From: Listeria monocytogenes
GTDB lineage: Bacteria; Bacillota; Bacilli; Lactobacillales; Listeriaceae
Assembly: GCF_900187225.1 (NCBI RefSeq)
Contig: NZ_LT906436.1
Span: forward strand, 2,288,501-2,352,500
Reading direction: 5' to 3'
DNA: 64,000 bases
Below the pieces are notes generated by a model that saw only the letters and a program-made list of their open reading frames with translations, made no database searches and had not been told where the DNA came from. Below, piece by piece: positions 16,852 through 26,241 of this stretch. A program made the position numbers and the translations under genes. Every line of letters begins with the position of its first letter. The stretch's first letter is position 1.

Positions 16852-17202
16852 ATGGAAATTCAAGTAGAAGAAGCTGTTGTAAAACTCATTTTGCATGGCG
16901 GAAACACGCGCAAAGAAGCATACAAAGCCATTGATTATGCAGAAAAATATCAATTCGATGAAGCCGATAAACATTTACAAATCGCACAAGAGCAATTCCA
17001 AGAAGGTCATATTTGGCAAACGAAATTAGTATCCATTCGCGACTCAGAAACGGTAGCTCATCCTTCCTTTTTACTTATTCATGGGCAGGATCACTTAATG
17101 ACCGCACAAGCAGAATTGCAACTCGCTAAAAGAATTATTGAACAATATAAACATCAACAACGCTTAGAAGAACGACTTACTAAACTTGAAAATCAAGCAT
17201 GA
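16852..17202 (+). CDS. Orphan PTS EIIA, lactose/cellobiose family
   Basis: A 116-residue single-domain EIIA of the lactose/lichenan/N,N'-diacetylchitobiose family. The phosphorylated histidine is in LLIHGQDHLMTA (His77), and the helical bundle pattern (EEAVVKLILHGGNTRKEA, EADKHLQIAQEQF) is intact. There is no EIIB or EIIC gene beside it, so it must serve permease components encoded elsewhere or have a regulatory role. It overlaps the convergent GNAT gene by ten bases at its 3' end, so the two transcripts share complementary tails. It corresponds to lmo2259. Confidence 0.9.
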   Translation: MEIQVEEAVVKLILHGGNTRKEAYKAIDYAEKYQFDEADKHLQIAQEQFQEGHIWQTKLVSIRDSETVAHPSFLLIHGQDHLMTAQAELQLAKRIIEQYKHQQRLEERLTKLENQA

Positions 17203-18068
17203 GATGTAGCTGGGAATAAGAAATAATTCTCATTCGTAAGTATATTCGGGCGCACAAACAACATATCTTCCGTTTCAATAATATGCGCGGCATCAATGTA
17301 TTTGCTTTTTTCCGGTGTGAAAAGAAGATGAATTGTTTCGATTTTTTTGATAGGTAGATACCTTAGAACTTCCACCACATCTAGTTTTTTCGTACTAAGT
17401 ATATCTAGCACATATAAATCAGCATCTTCTTGCTCCATTAATACAATTACATCTAATTCTTCTATATAATAAAGCTCATTTTTCAAGGCAATCAATACAT
17501 AAAACATCAGTAAATCTTCACTTTCTCGAACATCTAGAATATTAGAAAGTGGCGTTTTTTCGGATACAATACGACTTATTAGCTGAAAATCCGTTTTATT
17601 ACCGGGATTCAGCTTTTTTAAATTACTAGATTCTCTTTTCAAACTGCAAGCATCTACAGTAAAACTGCTTTCCTCCACACGCTCAAATCCAAATTTCGGG
17701 TAAAAATCCAGTACAGTATCATTCGCAAATAGATAAAGAAAATCATACTGGTCTTCGTATTTAGCTATTACATGCTCTAATAATTTCTTAGCAAGCCCCT
17801 GCCCCCGATAATCCGGATGCGTCATTACTGTCCCAATTTGCAAAGCGCGGTAATCTTCCCCTTGGTAAATTAGATTCATCTTATTGATAGAGACATTCGC
17901 GATTACCTTGTTATCATCAATATATGAATAGCAAATATACTTATCATTCCAAAAGCCGTCCCTGTACCATTCTTCAAAATTAATATCAAATGTACTTTCA
18001 GCAAGCCTATTAAAACTATCACGATACATTTTATTATCTTTATAATCACTTATCATTTCATAATTCAT
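17193..18068 (-). CDS. GNAT-family acetyltransferase with C-terminal extension
   Basis: A 291-residue protein whose first half (about 1-145) is a GNAT domain. The acetyl-CoA site is LQIGTVMTHPDYRGQGLAKKLLEH and the next strand is YDFLYLFANDTVLDFYPKFGFERVEE. The second half is a separate domain of unknown role, giving an Eis-like layout, though shorter than Eis proteins (about 400 residues). Substrate unknown. It ends convergent with and overlapping the EIIA gene. It corresponds to lmo2260. Confidence 0.82.
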   Translation of the reverse strand: MNYEMISDYKDNKMYRDSFNRLAESTFDINFEEWYRDGFWNDKYICYSYIDDNKVIANVSINKMNLIYQGEDYRALQIGTVMTHPDYRGQGLAKKLLEHVIAKYEDQYDFLYLFANDTVLDFYPKFGFERVEESSFTVDACSLKRESSNLKKLNPGNKTDFQLISRIVSEKTPLSNILDVRESEDLLMFYVLIALKNELYYIEELDVIVLMEQEDADLYVLDILSTKKLDVVEVLRYLPIKKIETIHLLFTPEKSKYIDAAHIIETEDMLFVRPNILTNENYFLFPATSHA

Positions 18069-18093
18069 CGTTCTAATCCTCTATTCCTTCGTA

Positions 18094-18135
18094 TAAAAAT
18101 AACAGGTACAACGCGAAATACGTCCTACCTGCTCA
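18094..18135 (-). terminator. Intrinsic terminator of the yitW-like gene
   Basis: On the minus strand AGCAGGTA-GGACG pairs with CGTTG-TACCTGTT, followed by ATTTTTAT. Confidence 0.7.
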
Positions 18136-18147
18136 TTTTTATTTAAT

Positions 18148-18456
18148 TTAACGTATTCCAAGCGCTATTTTTGCATAGCGTGACATACGATCTTTAGTCC
18201 AAGGTGGATTCCAAACAAGATTTACATTCGTATCCTTCACTTCTGGAATATCACTAAGCGCCATCTGTACTTGCTCAGTCAAAATACCAGCAAGCGGACA
18301 TCCCATTGTTGTAAGCGTCATTGATACTGTGCAAAGTCCGTCATCATCTAATTCAACATCGTATACAAGCCCAATATTCACAATATCAATTCCAAGTTCT
18401 GGATCGATAACTTGTTCTAGTGCGCCCATTAGATTTTCTTTCAGTTGCTCATCCAT
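18148..18456 (-). CDS. MIP18/PaaD-like iron-sulfur cluster assembly protein (YitW/SufT-like)
   Basis: A 102-residue DUF59 protein. It keeps the family core: EQVIDPELGIDIVNIGLVYDV, the conserved cysteine in TTMGCPLAGILTEQV and NVNLVWNPPWTKDRMS. Members (SufT, YitW, MIP18) help mature or deliver Fe-S clusters to client proteins. The gene follows a yitV-like hydrolase, as in B. subtilis. A Fur-box-like palindrome lies in its upstream region. It has a good ribosome site AAAAAGGAGG. It corresponds to lmo2261. Confidence 0.9.
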   Translation of the reverse strand: MDEQLKENLMGALEQVIDPELGIDIVNIGLVYDVELDDDGLCTVSMTLTTMGCPLAGILTEQVQMALSDIPEVKDTNVNLVWNPPWTKDRMSRYAKIALGIR

Positions 18457-18505
18457 GAAGCATATGCCTCCTTTTTGCCATTTTGTACATTTATTGTATC
18501 ATATA

Positions 18506-18520
18506 TGAGAATGATTTTCA
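18506..18520. promoter_or_regulatory. Candidate Fur box
   Basis: TGAGAAT-G-ATTTTCA matches the 7-1-7 Fur consensus TGATAATnATTATCA with two mismatches. It lies directly after the upstream hydrolase gene and 50 bases ahead of the yitW-like start, next to a minus-strand TACAAT that could be the -10 box. Confidence 0.55.
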
Positions 18521-19273
18521 TTATAAGAATTTCTCAAAAAAGCTGACCCCTTGTAGCATTCCTTCAACAGAAACTTTGTGTTTTGCATTATCATCAATGA
18601 TAAATTGCACATTATCTGCCAAGCTTTCTTCTACTAATGTTTGGTATAACTTTTCGCTGTACGCAAAAGGTACCACATCGTCTTTTTTGCCATGCCAAAG
18701 TAACAATGGTCGGTTATTTATTTTGGTGATATTTTGAGTTAAATCATATTTTTGTAGCGCTAAAATCCGTTCATCCACATCAAACGGAAAAGTTAACCCT
18801 TGCGCCAACGCATATTTGGATAGCTCTTTAGCAAAATCAACATAATAGGCACTTCCCATTAAACTAACGGCTACTTTAATATTTTCATATAGCCCAAGAA
18901 GGCCAAGCGAAGTAATAGCTCCCATGGAAACTCCGCCAACACCGATACGATTCGCATCTGTTTTCCCAGCTTTAATTAGCTCATCTGTAATCAGCGGGAA
19001 CTCCGTAATATTCGTTTCAATCACATCCCAAAAGAATGTAGCCTGGTCTTCCGGATTTGCTCCTTGTAGGCGCTCGCCATGTAACTTCGCATCTGGCAAA
19101 ATCACGCGGAAGCCACGTTGCGCAAGTAAATAGCCATAATGTAAATATAATTCTTTTTGAGATGTAAAGCCATGATAAAAGATAATTGTTGGTAACATTT
19201 TATCTGCATTTTCGCTATTACTAATATGTAAAACTGGTATTCCCGCAATTTGTTCATTTTCTACTTGAATCAT
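18521..19273 (-). CDS. Alpha/beta-hydrolase (YitV-like esterase)
   Basis: A 250-residue serine hydrolase: the nucleophile elbow is GVGGVSMGAI with Ser116, the oxyanion region is IIFYHGFTSQKE, the acidic residue is probably in WHGKKDDVVPFAYSE, and the late histidine is in NAKHKVSVEGM. It resembles prolyl-oligopeptidase-like esterases such as B. subtilis YitV; natural substrate unknown. It starts with ATG after GAGG and is followed by the Fur-box-like site and the yitW-like gene. It corresponds to lmo2262. Confidence 0.88.
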   Translation of the reverse strand: MIQVENEQIAGIPVLHISNSENADKMLPTIIFYHGFTSQKELYLHYGYLLAQRGFRVILPDAKLHGERLQGANPEDQATFFWDVIETNITEFPLITDELIKAGKTDANRIGVGGVSMGAITSLGLLGLYENIKVAVSLMGSAYYVDFAKELSKYALAQGLTFPFDVDERILALQKYDLTQNITKINNRPLLLWHGKKDDVVPFAYSEKLYQTLVEESLADNVQFIIDDNAKHKVSVEGMLQGVSFFEKFL

Positions 19274-19424
19274 TGTGAAGCCTCATTTCTATTAGGTTTA
19301 TTAAGCTATTGTAAAGGTCAGAATCATTTACAAAATGGTGATAAACGTCTATCATTAATGTGTGCCCTTATTTTAGCATGAAGGGGCAGCTTTGAACCAA
19401 ACATATGAATTAAAGGAGCAAACT

Positions 19425-20237
19425 ATGTCTAAAAAACTAATCGTACTAGACCTTGATGGCACAACACTTAGAGATGATTTAACTATCTCTTCGCATACAA
19501 AAAACACTTTAGAAAAGGCGCGCTTGGCCGGTCATGAAGTAATGATTGCAACCGGACGCCCATATCGAATTAGCGGTTCTTATTACCATGAACTAGGATT
19601 AACAACACCGATTGTAAATTTCAATGGTGCCGTGTATCATCATCCTAGACTCACTACATTTGCGGAAGGTTATCACCATGCCATTGATTTACAAGTTGTT
19701 CACGAGTTACTTGATTTTTCCAACGGCTTTTCATTAGATAATATCGCAGCAGAAGTACAAGATAACGTCTTCTTAAAAGAACGAAACAACAGCGTTCCTG
19801 AAACATTCCATTTAGGCACTGAAAATATTGTATTCGGAAACATCCGTGATGCGATTAAATCAGATGCTACTTCATTATTGTTTTTCGGAAAACTGGACCA
19901 ACTCGATTTAATTAGCAAGCACTTGGATGAATCTCTTTCTGGCGTTATTTCTCATCATACATGGGGTGCATCTGCTTGGCCAGCTGTAGAAATTATTAAA
20001 TTCGGTATTCATAAAGCCATTGGCGTGCAAGCCGCAGCTAAAACACTTGGTTTTGACCGTAAAGATATCATTGCATTTGGAGATGAAACGAATGATTTAC
20101 AAATGCTTGATTATGCCGGCGTTGGTGTTGCTATGGGAAATGCCACTGAGTCCGTGAAAAACGTTGCCAACGTGGTAACAGCATCTAACCAAGATGATGG
20201 GATCGCAGTCTATTTAGAAGAAAACTTAAACTTATAA
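19425..20237 (+). CDS. Cof-type HAD phosphatase (YitU-like)
   Basis: A 270-residue HAD subfamily IIB (Cof) hydrolase. Motif I is LIVLDLDGTTLRDD, motif II IATGRPYR, motif III a lysine near KAIGVQAAAKTLGF and motif IV IIAFGDETNDLQMLDYAGVGVAMGNA. Such proteins dephosphorylate sugar phosphates or flavin intermediates; YitU in B. subtilis has been linked to a riboflavin-pathway phosphatase, an assignment I take from memory. ATG at 19425 follows AAAGGAG; the frame-start at 19392 lacks a ribosome site. It is divergent from the YitV-like gene and convergent with yitT. It corresponds to lmo2263. Confidence 0.88.
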   Translation: MSKKLIVLDLDGTTLRDDLTISSHTKNTLEKARLAGHEVMIATGRPYRISGSYYHELGLTTPIVNFNGAVYHHPRLTTFAEGYHHAIDLQVVHELLDFSNGFSLDNIAAEVQDNVFLKERNNSVPETFHLGTENIVFGNIRDAIKSDATSLLFFGKLDQLDLISKHLDESLSGVISHHTWGASAWPAVEIIKFGIHKAIGVQAAAKTLGFDRKDIIAFGDETNDLQMLDYAGVGVAMGNATESVKNVANVVTASNQDDGIAVYLEENLNL

Positions 20238-20239
20238 TA

Positions 20240-20318
20240 AAAAGCTGCAAGTAATGTCTTACAAAAGTTAGGAATGCTAATTTTTGATTCAAGAGCCATT
20301 ACTTTGCAGCTTTTTTAC
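20240..20318. terminator. Long-loop bidirectional terminator between yitU- and yitT-like genes
   Basis: AAGCTGCAA-GTAATG pairs with CATTAC-T-TTGCAGCTT (15 bp, one bulged T), enclosing an unusually long loop of about 40 bases. A T-run follows on the plus strand and AAAA precedes, so it can act in both directions. Confidence 0.75.
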
Positions 20319-21217
20319 ATCATTTTATTTTTATACATCGCCATTGCTAATTTTTGATCTGCTTCTGAACGAAAATCACCAAATACGCTTGAGGTCTCCA
20401 TGACATTAATAAATGCTTTAGAATCAAACTCGCCAACAATGTGCGTAATATCATATAGTTCATAACGCGTAATCACCATAATAAGCATCGCTACATCTTC
20501 TTTTGAATAGCCGCCCATTGCATCAACAACCGTAATTCCACGTACCATATTTTCATGGATTGCTTTAATTACTGTTTCGGAATGTTGCGTCATAATCATC
20601 ACTGTCAATTTCTGATGTCTTGTATGAATAATATCGATGACTCTACTTTGAACATATAAAGAAATGAGCGTATACAGCGCAAATGTCCAATCATATGCAA
20701 AGCCTGCTACAATAATAATAACTCCATTTAAAAGCAAGAAGTATTTCCCGAAAGAACGTCCTGTTTTAATAGTGATATACATTGCTACTATATCTAGCCC
20801 GCCAGTAGAAATACCGAATTTCAGAGCCAGACCAATACCTACAGATGCGATTAATGCCCCAAAAATAGCATTAAGCAAAATATCATTAGATACTTGTACC
20901 TCTGGAATAACAATTAAGAAAAAGGACATAAAAGCAACTGTCAAAAAGCTGAAAACAGTAAATGATTTCCCAACTTTTAACCAACCTAAAATTGCCACTG
21001 GAATATTTAATAACAGAACGAGTAGCCCTGTTGAAATAGAAATATTCATTGAATCACGTAACATGTCTGAACCTAGTTGTGCAACCCCATTTAATCCAGC
21101 TGCATAAACTTGTGCTGGTATTAAAAAGAAGTTCATGCCTATTGCGTTTAAAAGTGCTGCTATTATTGCAATGGCGGTTTTTTTAGCATACTCTTTATAT
21201 ACTATTTTTGAACTCAT
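20315..21217 (-). CDS. YitT-family membrane protein (DUF161/DUF2179)
   Basis: A 300-residue protein with five or six N-terminal membrane helices (about 20-200) followed by a cytoplasmic alpha/beta domain (about 215-300) that contains VIKAIHENMVRGITVVDAMGGYS and VITRYELYDI, typical of the DUF2179 C-terminus. Function unknown across the family; a transport or signalling role has been suggested. ATG at 21217 follows GGAGAG by six bases, so an upstream start at 21286 was rejected. It lies in the yitT-U-V-W neighbourhood as in B. subtilis. Confidence 0.85.
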   Translation of the reverse strand: MSSKIVYKEYAKKTAIAIIAALLNAIGMNFFLIPAQVYAAGLNGVAQLGSDMLRDSMNISISTGLLVLLLNIPVAILGWLKVGKSFTVFSFLTVAFMSFFLIVIPEVQVSNDILLNAIFGALIASVGIGLALKFGISTGGLDIVAMYITIKTGRSFGKYFLLLNGVIIIVAGFAYDWTFALYTLISLYVQSRVIDIIHTRHQKLTVMIMTQHSETVIKAIHENMVRGITVVDAMGGYSKEDVAMLIMVITRYELYDITHIVGEFDSKAFINVMETSSVFGDFRSEADQKLAMAMYKNKMM

Positions 21218-21300
21218 TTTCTTCTCTCCTTTTTTGGCCCTAACATAACATACCAACTTTCCAGAGAAAAGAGAAGTCTTTTTCATTATTTTTTTGATTT

Positions 21301-21663
21301 TTAATTAAACAAAGGATATCCGCCTGATAGATAAAAGCCTAATGAGATGGTAATTACTACTACAATAACAAAAATCATCAAAAACATTCCTGTTGGTTTT
21401 TGTTGTTTCCTGTAACTAAGTAGCATCTCCACAACACCAATTACAATGATTCCCATCAGAATCTTAAATATCGCCAGAATCCAGCTTTGTTCTATGCTGT
21501 ATTTGACCATCATAATTCCACTCAAAATAACCAAAATATAAAAAACTCGATTAATCATTTGTAACATTGTAAAACTTTTTGTCGATTTCGAATAAATGAG
21601 TAGAGCTGTAACCGTTAGTACAACAATAGCCACCCATGAAATCAAATGAATATAACCCCACAT
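21301..21663 (-). CDS. YisL-like (DUF1516) membrane protein
   Basis: A 120-residue protein with four predicted membrane helices and the N-terminal [16 protein letters not shown] pattern of the YisL family. Function unknown. It stands next to a YisK-like hydrolase, the same pairing as yisK-yisL in B. subtilis. The ATG at 21663 has GAGGGA seven bases before it; the one at 21678 overlaps that site. No clear terminator hairpin follows. Confidence 0.85.
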   Translation of the reverse strand: MWGYIHLISWVAIVVLTVTALLIYSKSTKSFTMLQMINRVFYILVILSGIMMVKYSIEQSWILAIFKILMGIIVIGVVEMLLSYRKQQKPTGMFLMIFVIVVVITISLGFYLSGGYPLFN

Positions 21664-21683
21664 AATACCATCCCTCATTCTTA

Positions 21684-22532
21684 TTAAGATTTTCTTACTT
21701 TGTTAGTCAGTGTCCCAATTTTATCAATAGTAATTTCGATAATGTCCCCCTCTTGTAGAAAAGTCGGAGGTGTCATTCCATTTCCCACACCACTTGGGGT
21801 TCCTGTAGCAATTATATCCCCTGGAAGCAGCGTATGCCCTTTGGATAAATCAGAAATAATTCTTGCTAAGCCAAATATAAATTTATCGGTAGAGTCAGAC
21901 TGTCTTACTTCGCCATTAACCTTGGTTTCAATGTGGAAAACAGGTTCTTTGTTTGCGTTATTTTCCAACACGAATGGACCAATCGGACAACTTGCATCAA
22001 GGCTTTTACCTATATAAAACTGTTTATGTTTTTTCTGCAGATCGCGAGCTGTAATATCATTTAAAATAGTAAATCCAAAGATGGCAGATAAAGCCTCTTG
22101 TTCCGATATGTCTCTTACTTTCTCACCAATAATAACAGCAAGTTCTCCCTCATAATCTAATTGGCCCGTTATATTTTGATGTAACTCAATGTTGCCGTTA
22201 TGCGGTAATAGACTATTAGCACTCTTTGTAAATACAAGAATATGCTCTGGGACGTCTTCCTTGCTTCCCATCTCTAGCACATGATTATAATAGTTTTTTC
22301 CAATTGCAATAATGTTATTTGGCGGAACAAAAGGTACTTGAATTTCCACTTCGGCTAAATCGATATGCCCGTCAATTCCTGTTAATTCTGGAACAAGCGG
22401 TTTTTCTTTAATAAAATCTAAAAGGGTAGCTGGCGGATTCGAAAAAATCGTTCCAGCAGGGATGATTTTATTTTCAGATGTTAAAATACCATAAGCCAAA
22501 TCTCCTTCATACAGATAACTCAACCATTTCAT
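21684..22532 (-). CDS. Fumarylacetoacetate hydrolase-family protein (YisK-like)
   Basis: A 282-residue FAH-fold enzyme. The metal-binding acidic residues are in [17 protein letters not shown] (ExE) and in the second-strand aspartate of NDITARDLQ; the substrate-binding core [16 protein letters not shown] and the C-terminal [14 protein letters not shown] are conserved. YisK of B. subtilis decarboxylates oxaloacetate and also affects cell shape through Mbl. The gene begins at the base after the addA stop codon, so it is probably part of the addBA transcript. Confidence 0.9.
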   Translation of the reverse strand: MKWLSYLYEGDLAYGILTSENKIIPAGTIFSNPPATLLDFIKEKPLVPELTGIDGHIDLAEVEIQVPFVPPNNIIAIGKNYYNHVLEMGSKEDVPEHILVFTKSANSLLPHNGNIELHQNITGQLDYEGELAVIIGEKVRDISEQEALSAIFGFTILNDITARDLQKKHKQFYIGKSLDASCPIGPFVLENNANKEPVFHIETKVNGEVRQSDSTDKFIFGLARIISDLSKGHTLLPGDIIATGTPSGVGNGMTPPTFLQEGDIIEITIDKIGTLTNKVRKS

Positions 22533-25500
22533 TTAAAGACCTTCCTTTGTGTTTATTTGGCATATATGTTGTCCATCGAAGAAATATAAATAAGCCGCAG
22601 CGACTTTTTTACCGCTAATCGCTTGAATCGCTTCTGCATAAAGCTTGATTTGAATATGATATCGTTCTTTCATTACTTTTTCAGCAGCGTTCCAATCAGC
22701 ATATCTTCCTTCTATTTTATCTGTTTTATAATCAATTAAAGTAATCGTTTCTTCCTCTTCTATCATACTATCCACAACACCTTGAATGAGTACTCGTTCG
22801 TCTAAATCAACTTTTTCATATAACTCTGACACAGGAAGCAAATAACTAAATGGCACTTCACGTTTTACTAAATCTTTTTTCTGCAGCATTGTTTCCCCTA
22901 ATGGAGATTCAAAGAAATCTAATATTTGTTTGATATTAATTGCTTTAATTTGCACATCTGTTAAGATATCTTTTTCTCGCATTGTGTGTAAAAGCTGTTC
23001 CAAATCTTCCTTTGTAGGTTTATAATCTAACGAAACTGCTTGCATAAGCGTATGCATTGCCGTACCAATTTCTGTTGCAGAGAGTTTATTTTTTTGTAAA
23101 AATTTAGGTCTATCCAGTGATACTTTTTGGAATTCTTTTAACAGTGTAGTATCACTCCAGCTATCTTGCAAAGAAAATTGGCGCTTAAGCTCTGTTACAG
23201 ACTGTTTAGCACGTATTTCAGTCGCCGCTTCATTTTGGTACTCATACTCCATATATCGCTGAATTTCGTCCTTATATGGGCTTTGAATAGGTACTGGCTG
23301 ATGTTCTTTTATATTTTCCAGCCAATTATCTGATTCAGCCCTTTCTAGCTCATTAGTTAGAAACATTTCTTTTGTTTTTATTTCAATTTGTAGTTTCATC
23401 TCCGTCGCAAGTGTTTGGATTATTTCTTCACACAACAATTCTTTAAAAGCAGGATGCCTAATCGTTGCGTTTCCTATCCAATCCAAATAGCATTTAGCTT
23501 TCGCTCTTGTGGCTGCAGGTAAAATAGTTTCTTTTTCTTTTGCGACTTGCAGCCAGTTTTTACTTGTTTTTTCAAAATCCGGTACTGTTGCTACTAAAAT
23601 CAACTTTTCTTCTGCACGAGTAAGCGCAACATACAACACGCGCATCTCTTCCGCAATCATTTCACGAGATTTCTTTTGCTTTATTGCTTGCTGCATAATT
23701 GTTGGGTAAACAATCATTTTCTCAACATCTCGATAACTAGATGCAAAGCCATAATCTTTATCTAACAACGTTTTGCTATAAATATCCCGCATATTAAATT
23801 TTCGACTTAGCCCAGAAACAATAACTACAGGAAATTCTAATCCTTTACTCGCATGGATTGTCATCATGCGAACAACATCTTCTTTTTCACCAAGTGTTTT
23901 TGCGGTACCTAAATCATCGCCTCGAATTTCTAACCGTTCAACAAAACGAACAAAACGGAACAGACCACGGAAAGATGTTTTTTCATATTGGTTGGCCCGG
24001 TCGTATAATGCTCGTAAATTCGCTTGGCGTTGTTTGCCACCTGGTAAGCCACCCACAAATTCATAAAAGTTAGTTTCTTGATAGATTTGCCATATCAATG
24101 ACGTTAAATTTTCTCGAATGGACAATTCACGCCAATTGTTTAATTGTTGAACAAAATCACTAATTTTATTCGCTGTTTCCGAAACGGTTATGTCCTTATA
24201 GGTTAGCAATGCGTCATAGAAATAACCCTTCTTCTTCGCCATACGAATTTGCCCCAACTCTTCTTCATTTAAGCCAATTATGGGTGAACGTAAAATCGCA
24301 GCAAGCGGAATATCTTGGTAAGGGTTATCTACTACTTTCATAAGTGCAATCATTGTAGCTACTTCTGTTGTTTCAAAATAACCTGAGTTATTATTCGCAT
24401 AAAAAGGGATATCTTGAACTTTCATTGCTTCTTCCATATCCGGAGCGCTCGTCATTGCCCTTGATAAAATAACGATATCTCTGTATTGAATAGGTCTATT
24501 TTGTTTAAGTTTTTTATCATAAATAGGAAACTTATTGTCTATCATTTCTCTGATTTTCATTGCAATCGCACGTGATTCTACTTGATTTTTTTGCAATTCT
24601 TGAGGCGATAATTCATCTTCTGTTTCGGTATCCTCAGTTTTCATATCAATTAGTAAAAGTTCCGTTTCCATAGCGTTTGTTTCAGGGAAATTTGCACCTA
24701 AAGTCAATTCTGCGGCGGTATCATAATCAATTTCAGCAATGTGTTTATCCATCAATTGACGAAATATAAAATTGGTAGCATCTAAAACTTCTTTCCTACT
24801 CCTAAAGTTCTGTGACAAATCAATGCGTATCCCGTTTCCACTACCATCTTGTTGGAATGTTTGGTACTTTGTCATAAATAATGTTGGCTCTGCTAAACGA
24901 AAGCGATAGATAGACTGTTTCACATCTCCAACCATGAATAGATTCCCCTGCGCTTCACTGGGGTTCGTTACAAGGCGTAGAATAGTTTCTTGCACCATAT
25001 TGGTATCTTGATACTCATCAATTAATACTTCTTTAAATTGTTTTTGATAATTTTGAGCAACTTCTGAACCTTTATCATCATTTAATAAAATTTTTAATGC
25101 TAAATGTTCTAAATCGTTAAAGTCTAATACCCCTCTTTGTTGTTTTTCTTCAAAGAAATTTGCAGCAAATTTTTTGACCAATTCACTCAAAGTTTGAATA
25201 TCTGGTTTCATTTTTTCTAAGTCAGATAAGTAATTTACTTCTTCCCTCGAAAACCAGTCAGTTGCGATATTTTTCATTTCTTTTTTAGCTGCATCTCGAA
25301 ATTTCTTCGCTTCCTCCACATATACTTCATCGTAATCACTTTTATTTTTAAGTGTCGGAATACGCTTGAAATCTATGTTTTCAATAGATGTTTTCAGATG
25401 GGTCCAACTGCTCCAGTTCAACTCTGACAATGCTTGAATTTGGACTAAATCATTTTCTAATGTAGCTAAATAAGGTGCTGGCCCGTTATTTTCATTTGCA

Positions 25501-26240
25501 TAATTTATTGCGTTTAGTAAATAGTTTTTAGCTTGATTTACTCTTAATTCAATATCTTCTTTAATAATTGGAAAATAAGGTAACTCTGTAATCGAAGTAA
25601 TCTCTTCTGTATTATAAAAGTTCACCATTGCTTCTAACCAAGCGTTTGGATCTGGGTTGGCTCTTGAGAAATCATATAGCTTAGATATTAATGAGTGCAA
25701 TTCTGCATCCGAACGATCTCCTGTAAAAGATTCTACCAAATGAAAAAAAGCTTCATTATTTTCAATACCATATTCTTGTTCCAGCAAACCTTCTAAAACC
25801 TCATCGCGAATCATACTACTTTCAATTGGCTCAATTAAGCGAAAACTTGGATCAATATCTGCCTCAAAATAGTATTTTCGAATAATTTCTAAACAAAAAG
25901 AATGGAGAGTTGAAATAGAAGCATAGTTAAGTAATGCTACTTGTCTTTTTAGATGGGCTGAATCTGGATTTTGTCCCAGAGCTTCTTCCAGTCCTTTCCC
26001 TATTCTAAACTTCATTTCAGCAGCTGAAGCATTCGTAAAAGTTACAATTAGTAACTCGTCTACATTTAAGTTTGCTGACTCATCTATTAACTTTTCAATG
26101 ATTCTAGTGACTAGGACAGCTGTTTTTCCAGAACCTGCAGCAGCAGCAACAAGTACATTATTGCCTTTAGCTTGAATGGCTTTCCATTGGTCGTCTGTCC
26201 ATAATGACTCTTCTGGTTTTGGCGGTATATTTAAACTCAT
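22533..26240 (-). CDS. addA: ATP-dependent helicase/nuclease subunit A
   Basis: AddA is the motor and nuclease subunit of the RecBCD-like AddAB complex, which resects double-strand breaks and recognises Chi. The 1235-residue protein has a UvrD-type helicase: motif I AAAAGSGKTAVLV (about 33-44), Walker B VLIDEYQDTN, motif III GDVKQSIYRFR, motif V TIHASKGLEFPVV and motif VI YVALTRAEEKL. The C-terminal RecB-type nuclease shows LIQGVVDSMIEEE and TLIDYKTDK. ATG at 26240 lies ten bases after GGAGGG, two bases from the addB stop. It corresponds to lmo2267, with the length expected for Listeria. Confidence 0.96.
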   Translation of the reverse strand: MSLNIPPKPEESLWTDDQWKAIQAKGNNVLVAAAAGSGKTAVLVTRIIEKLIDESANLNVDELLIVTFTNASAAEMKFRIGKGLEEALGQNPDSAHLKRQVALLNYASISTLHSFCLEIIRKYYFEADIDPSFRLIEPIESSMIRDEVLEGLLEQEYGIENNEAFFHLVESFTGDRSDAELHSLISKLYDFSRANPDPNAWLEAMVNFYNTEEITSITELPYFPIIKEDIELRVNQAKNYLLNAINYANENNGPAPYLATLENDLVQIQALSELNWSSWTHLKTSIENIDFKRIPTLKNKSDYDEVYVEEAKKFRDAAKKEMKNIATDWFSREEVNYLSDLEKMKPDIQTLSELVKKFAANFFEEKQQRGVLDFNDLEHLALKILLNDDKGSEVAQNYQKQFKEVLIDEYQDTNMVQETILRLVTNPSEAQGNLFMVGDVKQSIYRFRLAEPTLFMTKYQTFQQDGSGNGIRIDLSQNFRSRKEVLDATNFIFRQLMDKHIAEIDYDTAAELTLGANFPETNAMETELLLIDMKTEDTETEDELSPQELQKNQVESRAIAMKIREMIDNKFPIYDKKLKQNRPIQYRDIVILSRAMTSAPDMEEAMKVQDIPFYANNNSGYFETTEVATMIALMKVVDNPYQDIPLAAILRSPIIGLNEEELGQIRMAKKKGYFYDALLTYKDITVSETANKISDFVQQLNNWRELSIRENLTSLIWQIYQETNFYEFVGGLPGGKQRQANLRALYDRANQYEKTSFRGLFRFVRFVERLEIRGDDLGTAKTLGEKEDVVRMMTIHASKGLEFPVVIVSGLSRKFNMRDIYSKTLLDKDYGFASSYRDVEKMIVYPTIMQQAIKQKKSREMIAEEMRVLYVALTRAEEKLILVATVPDFEKTSKNWLQVAKEKETILPAATRAKAKCYLDWIGNATIRHPAFKELLCEEIIQTLATEMKLQIEIKTKEMFLTNELERAESDNWLENIKEHQPVPIQSPYKDEIQRYMEYEYQNEAATEIRAKQSVTELKRQFSLQDSWSDTTLLKEFQKVSLDRPKFLQKNKLSATEIGTAMHTLMQAVSLDYKPTKEDLEQLLHTMREKDILTDVQIKAINIKQILDFFESPLGETMLQKKDLVKREVPFSYLLPVSELYEKVDLDERVLIQGVVDSMIEEEETITLIDYKTDKIEGRYADWNAAEKVMKERYHIQIKLYAEAIQAISGKKVAAAYLYFFDGQHICQINTKEGL

Positions 26241-26241
26241 G

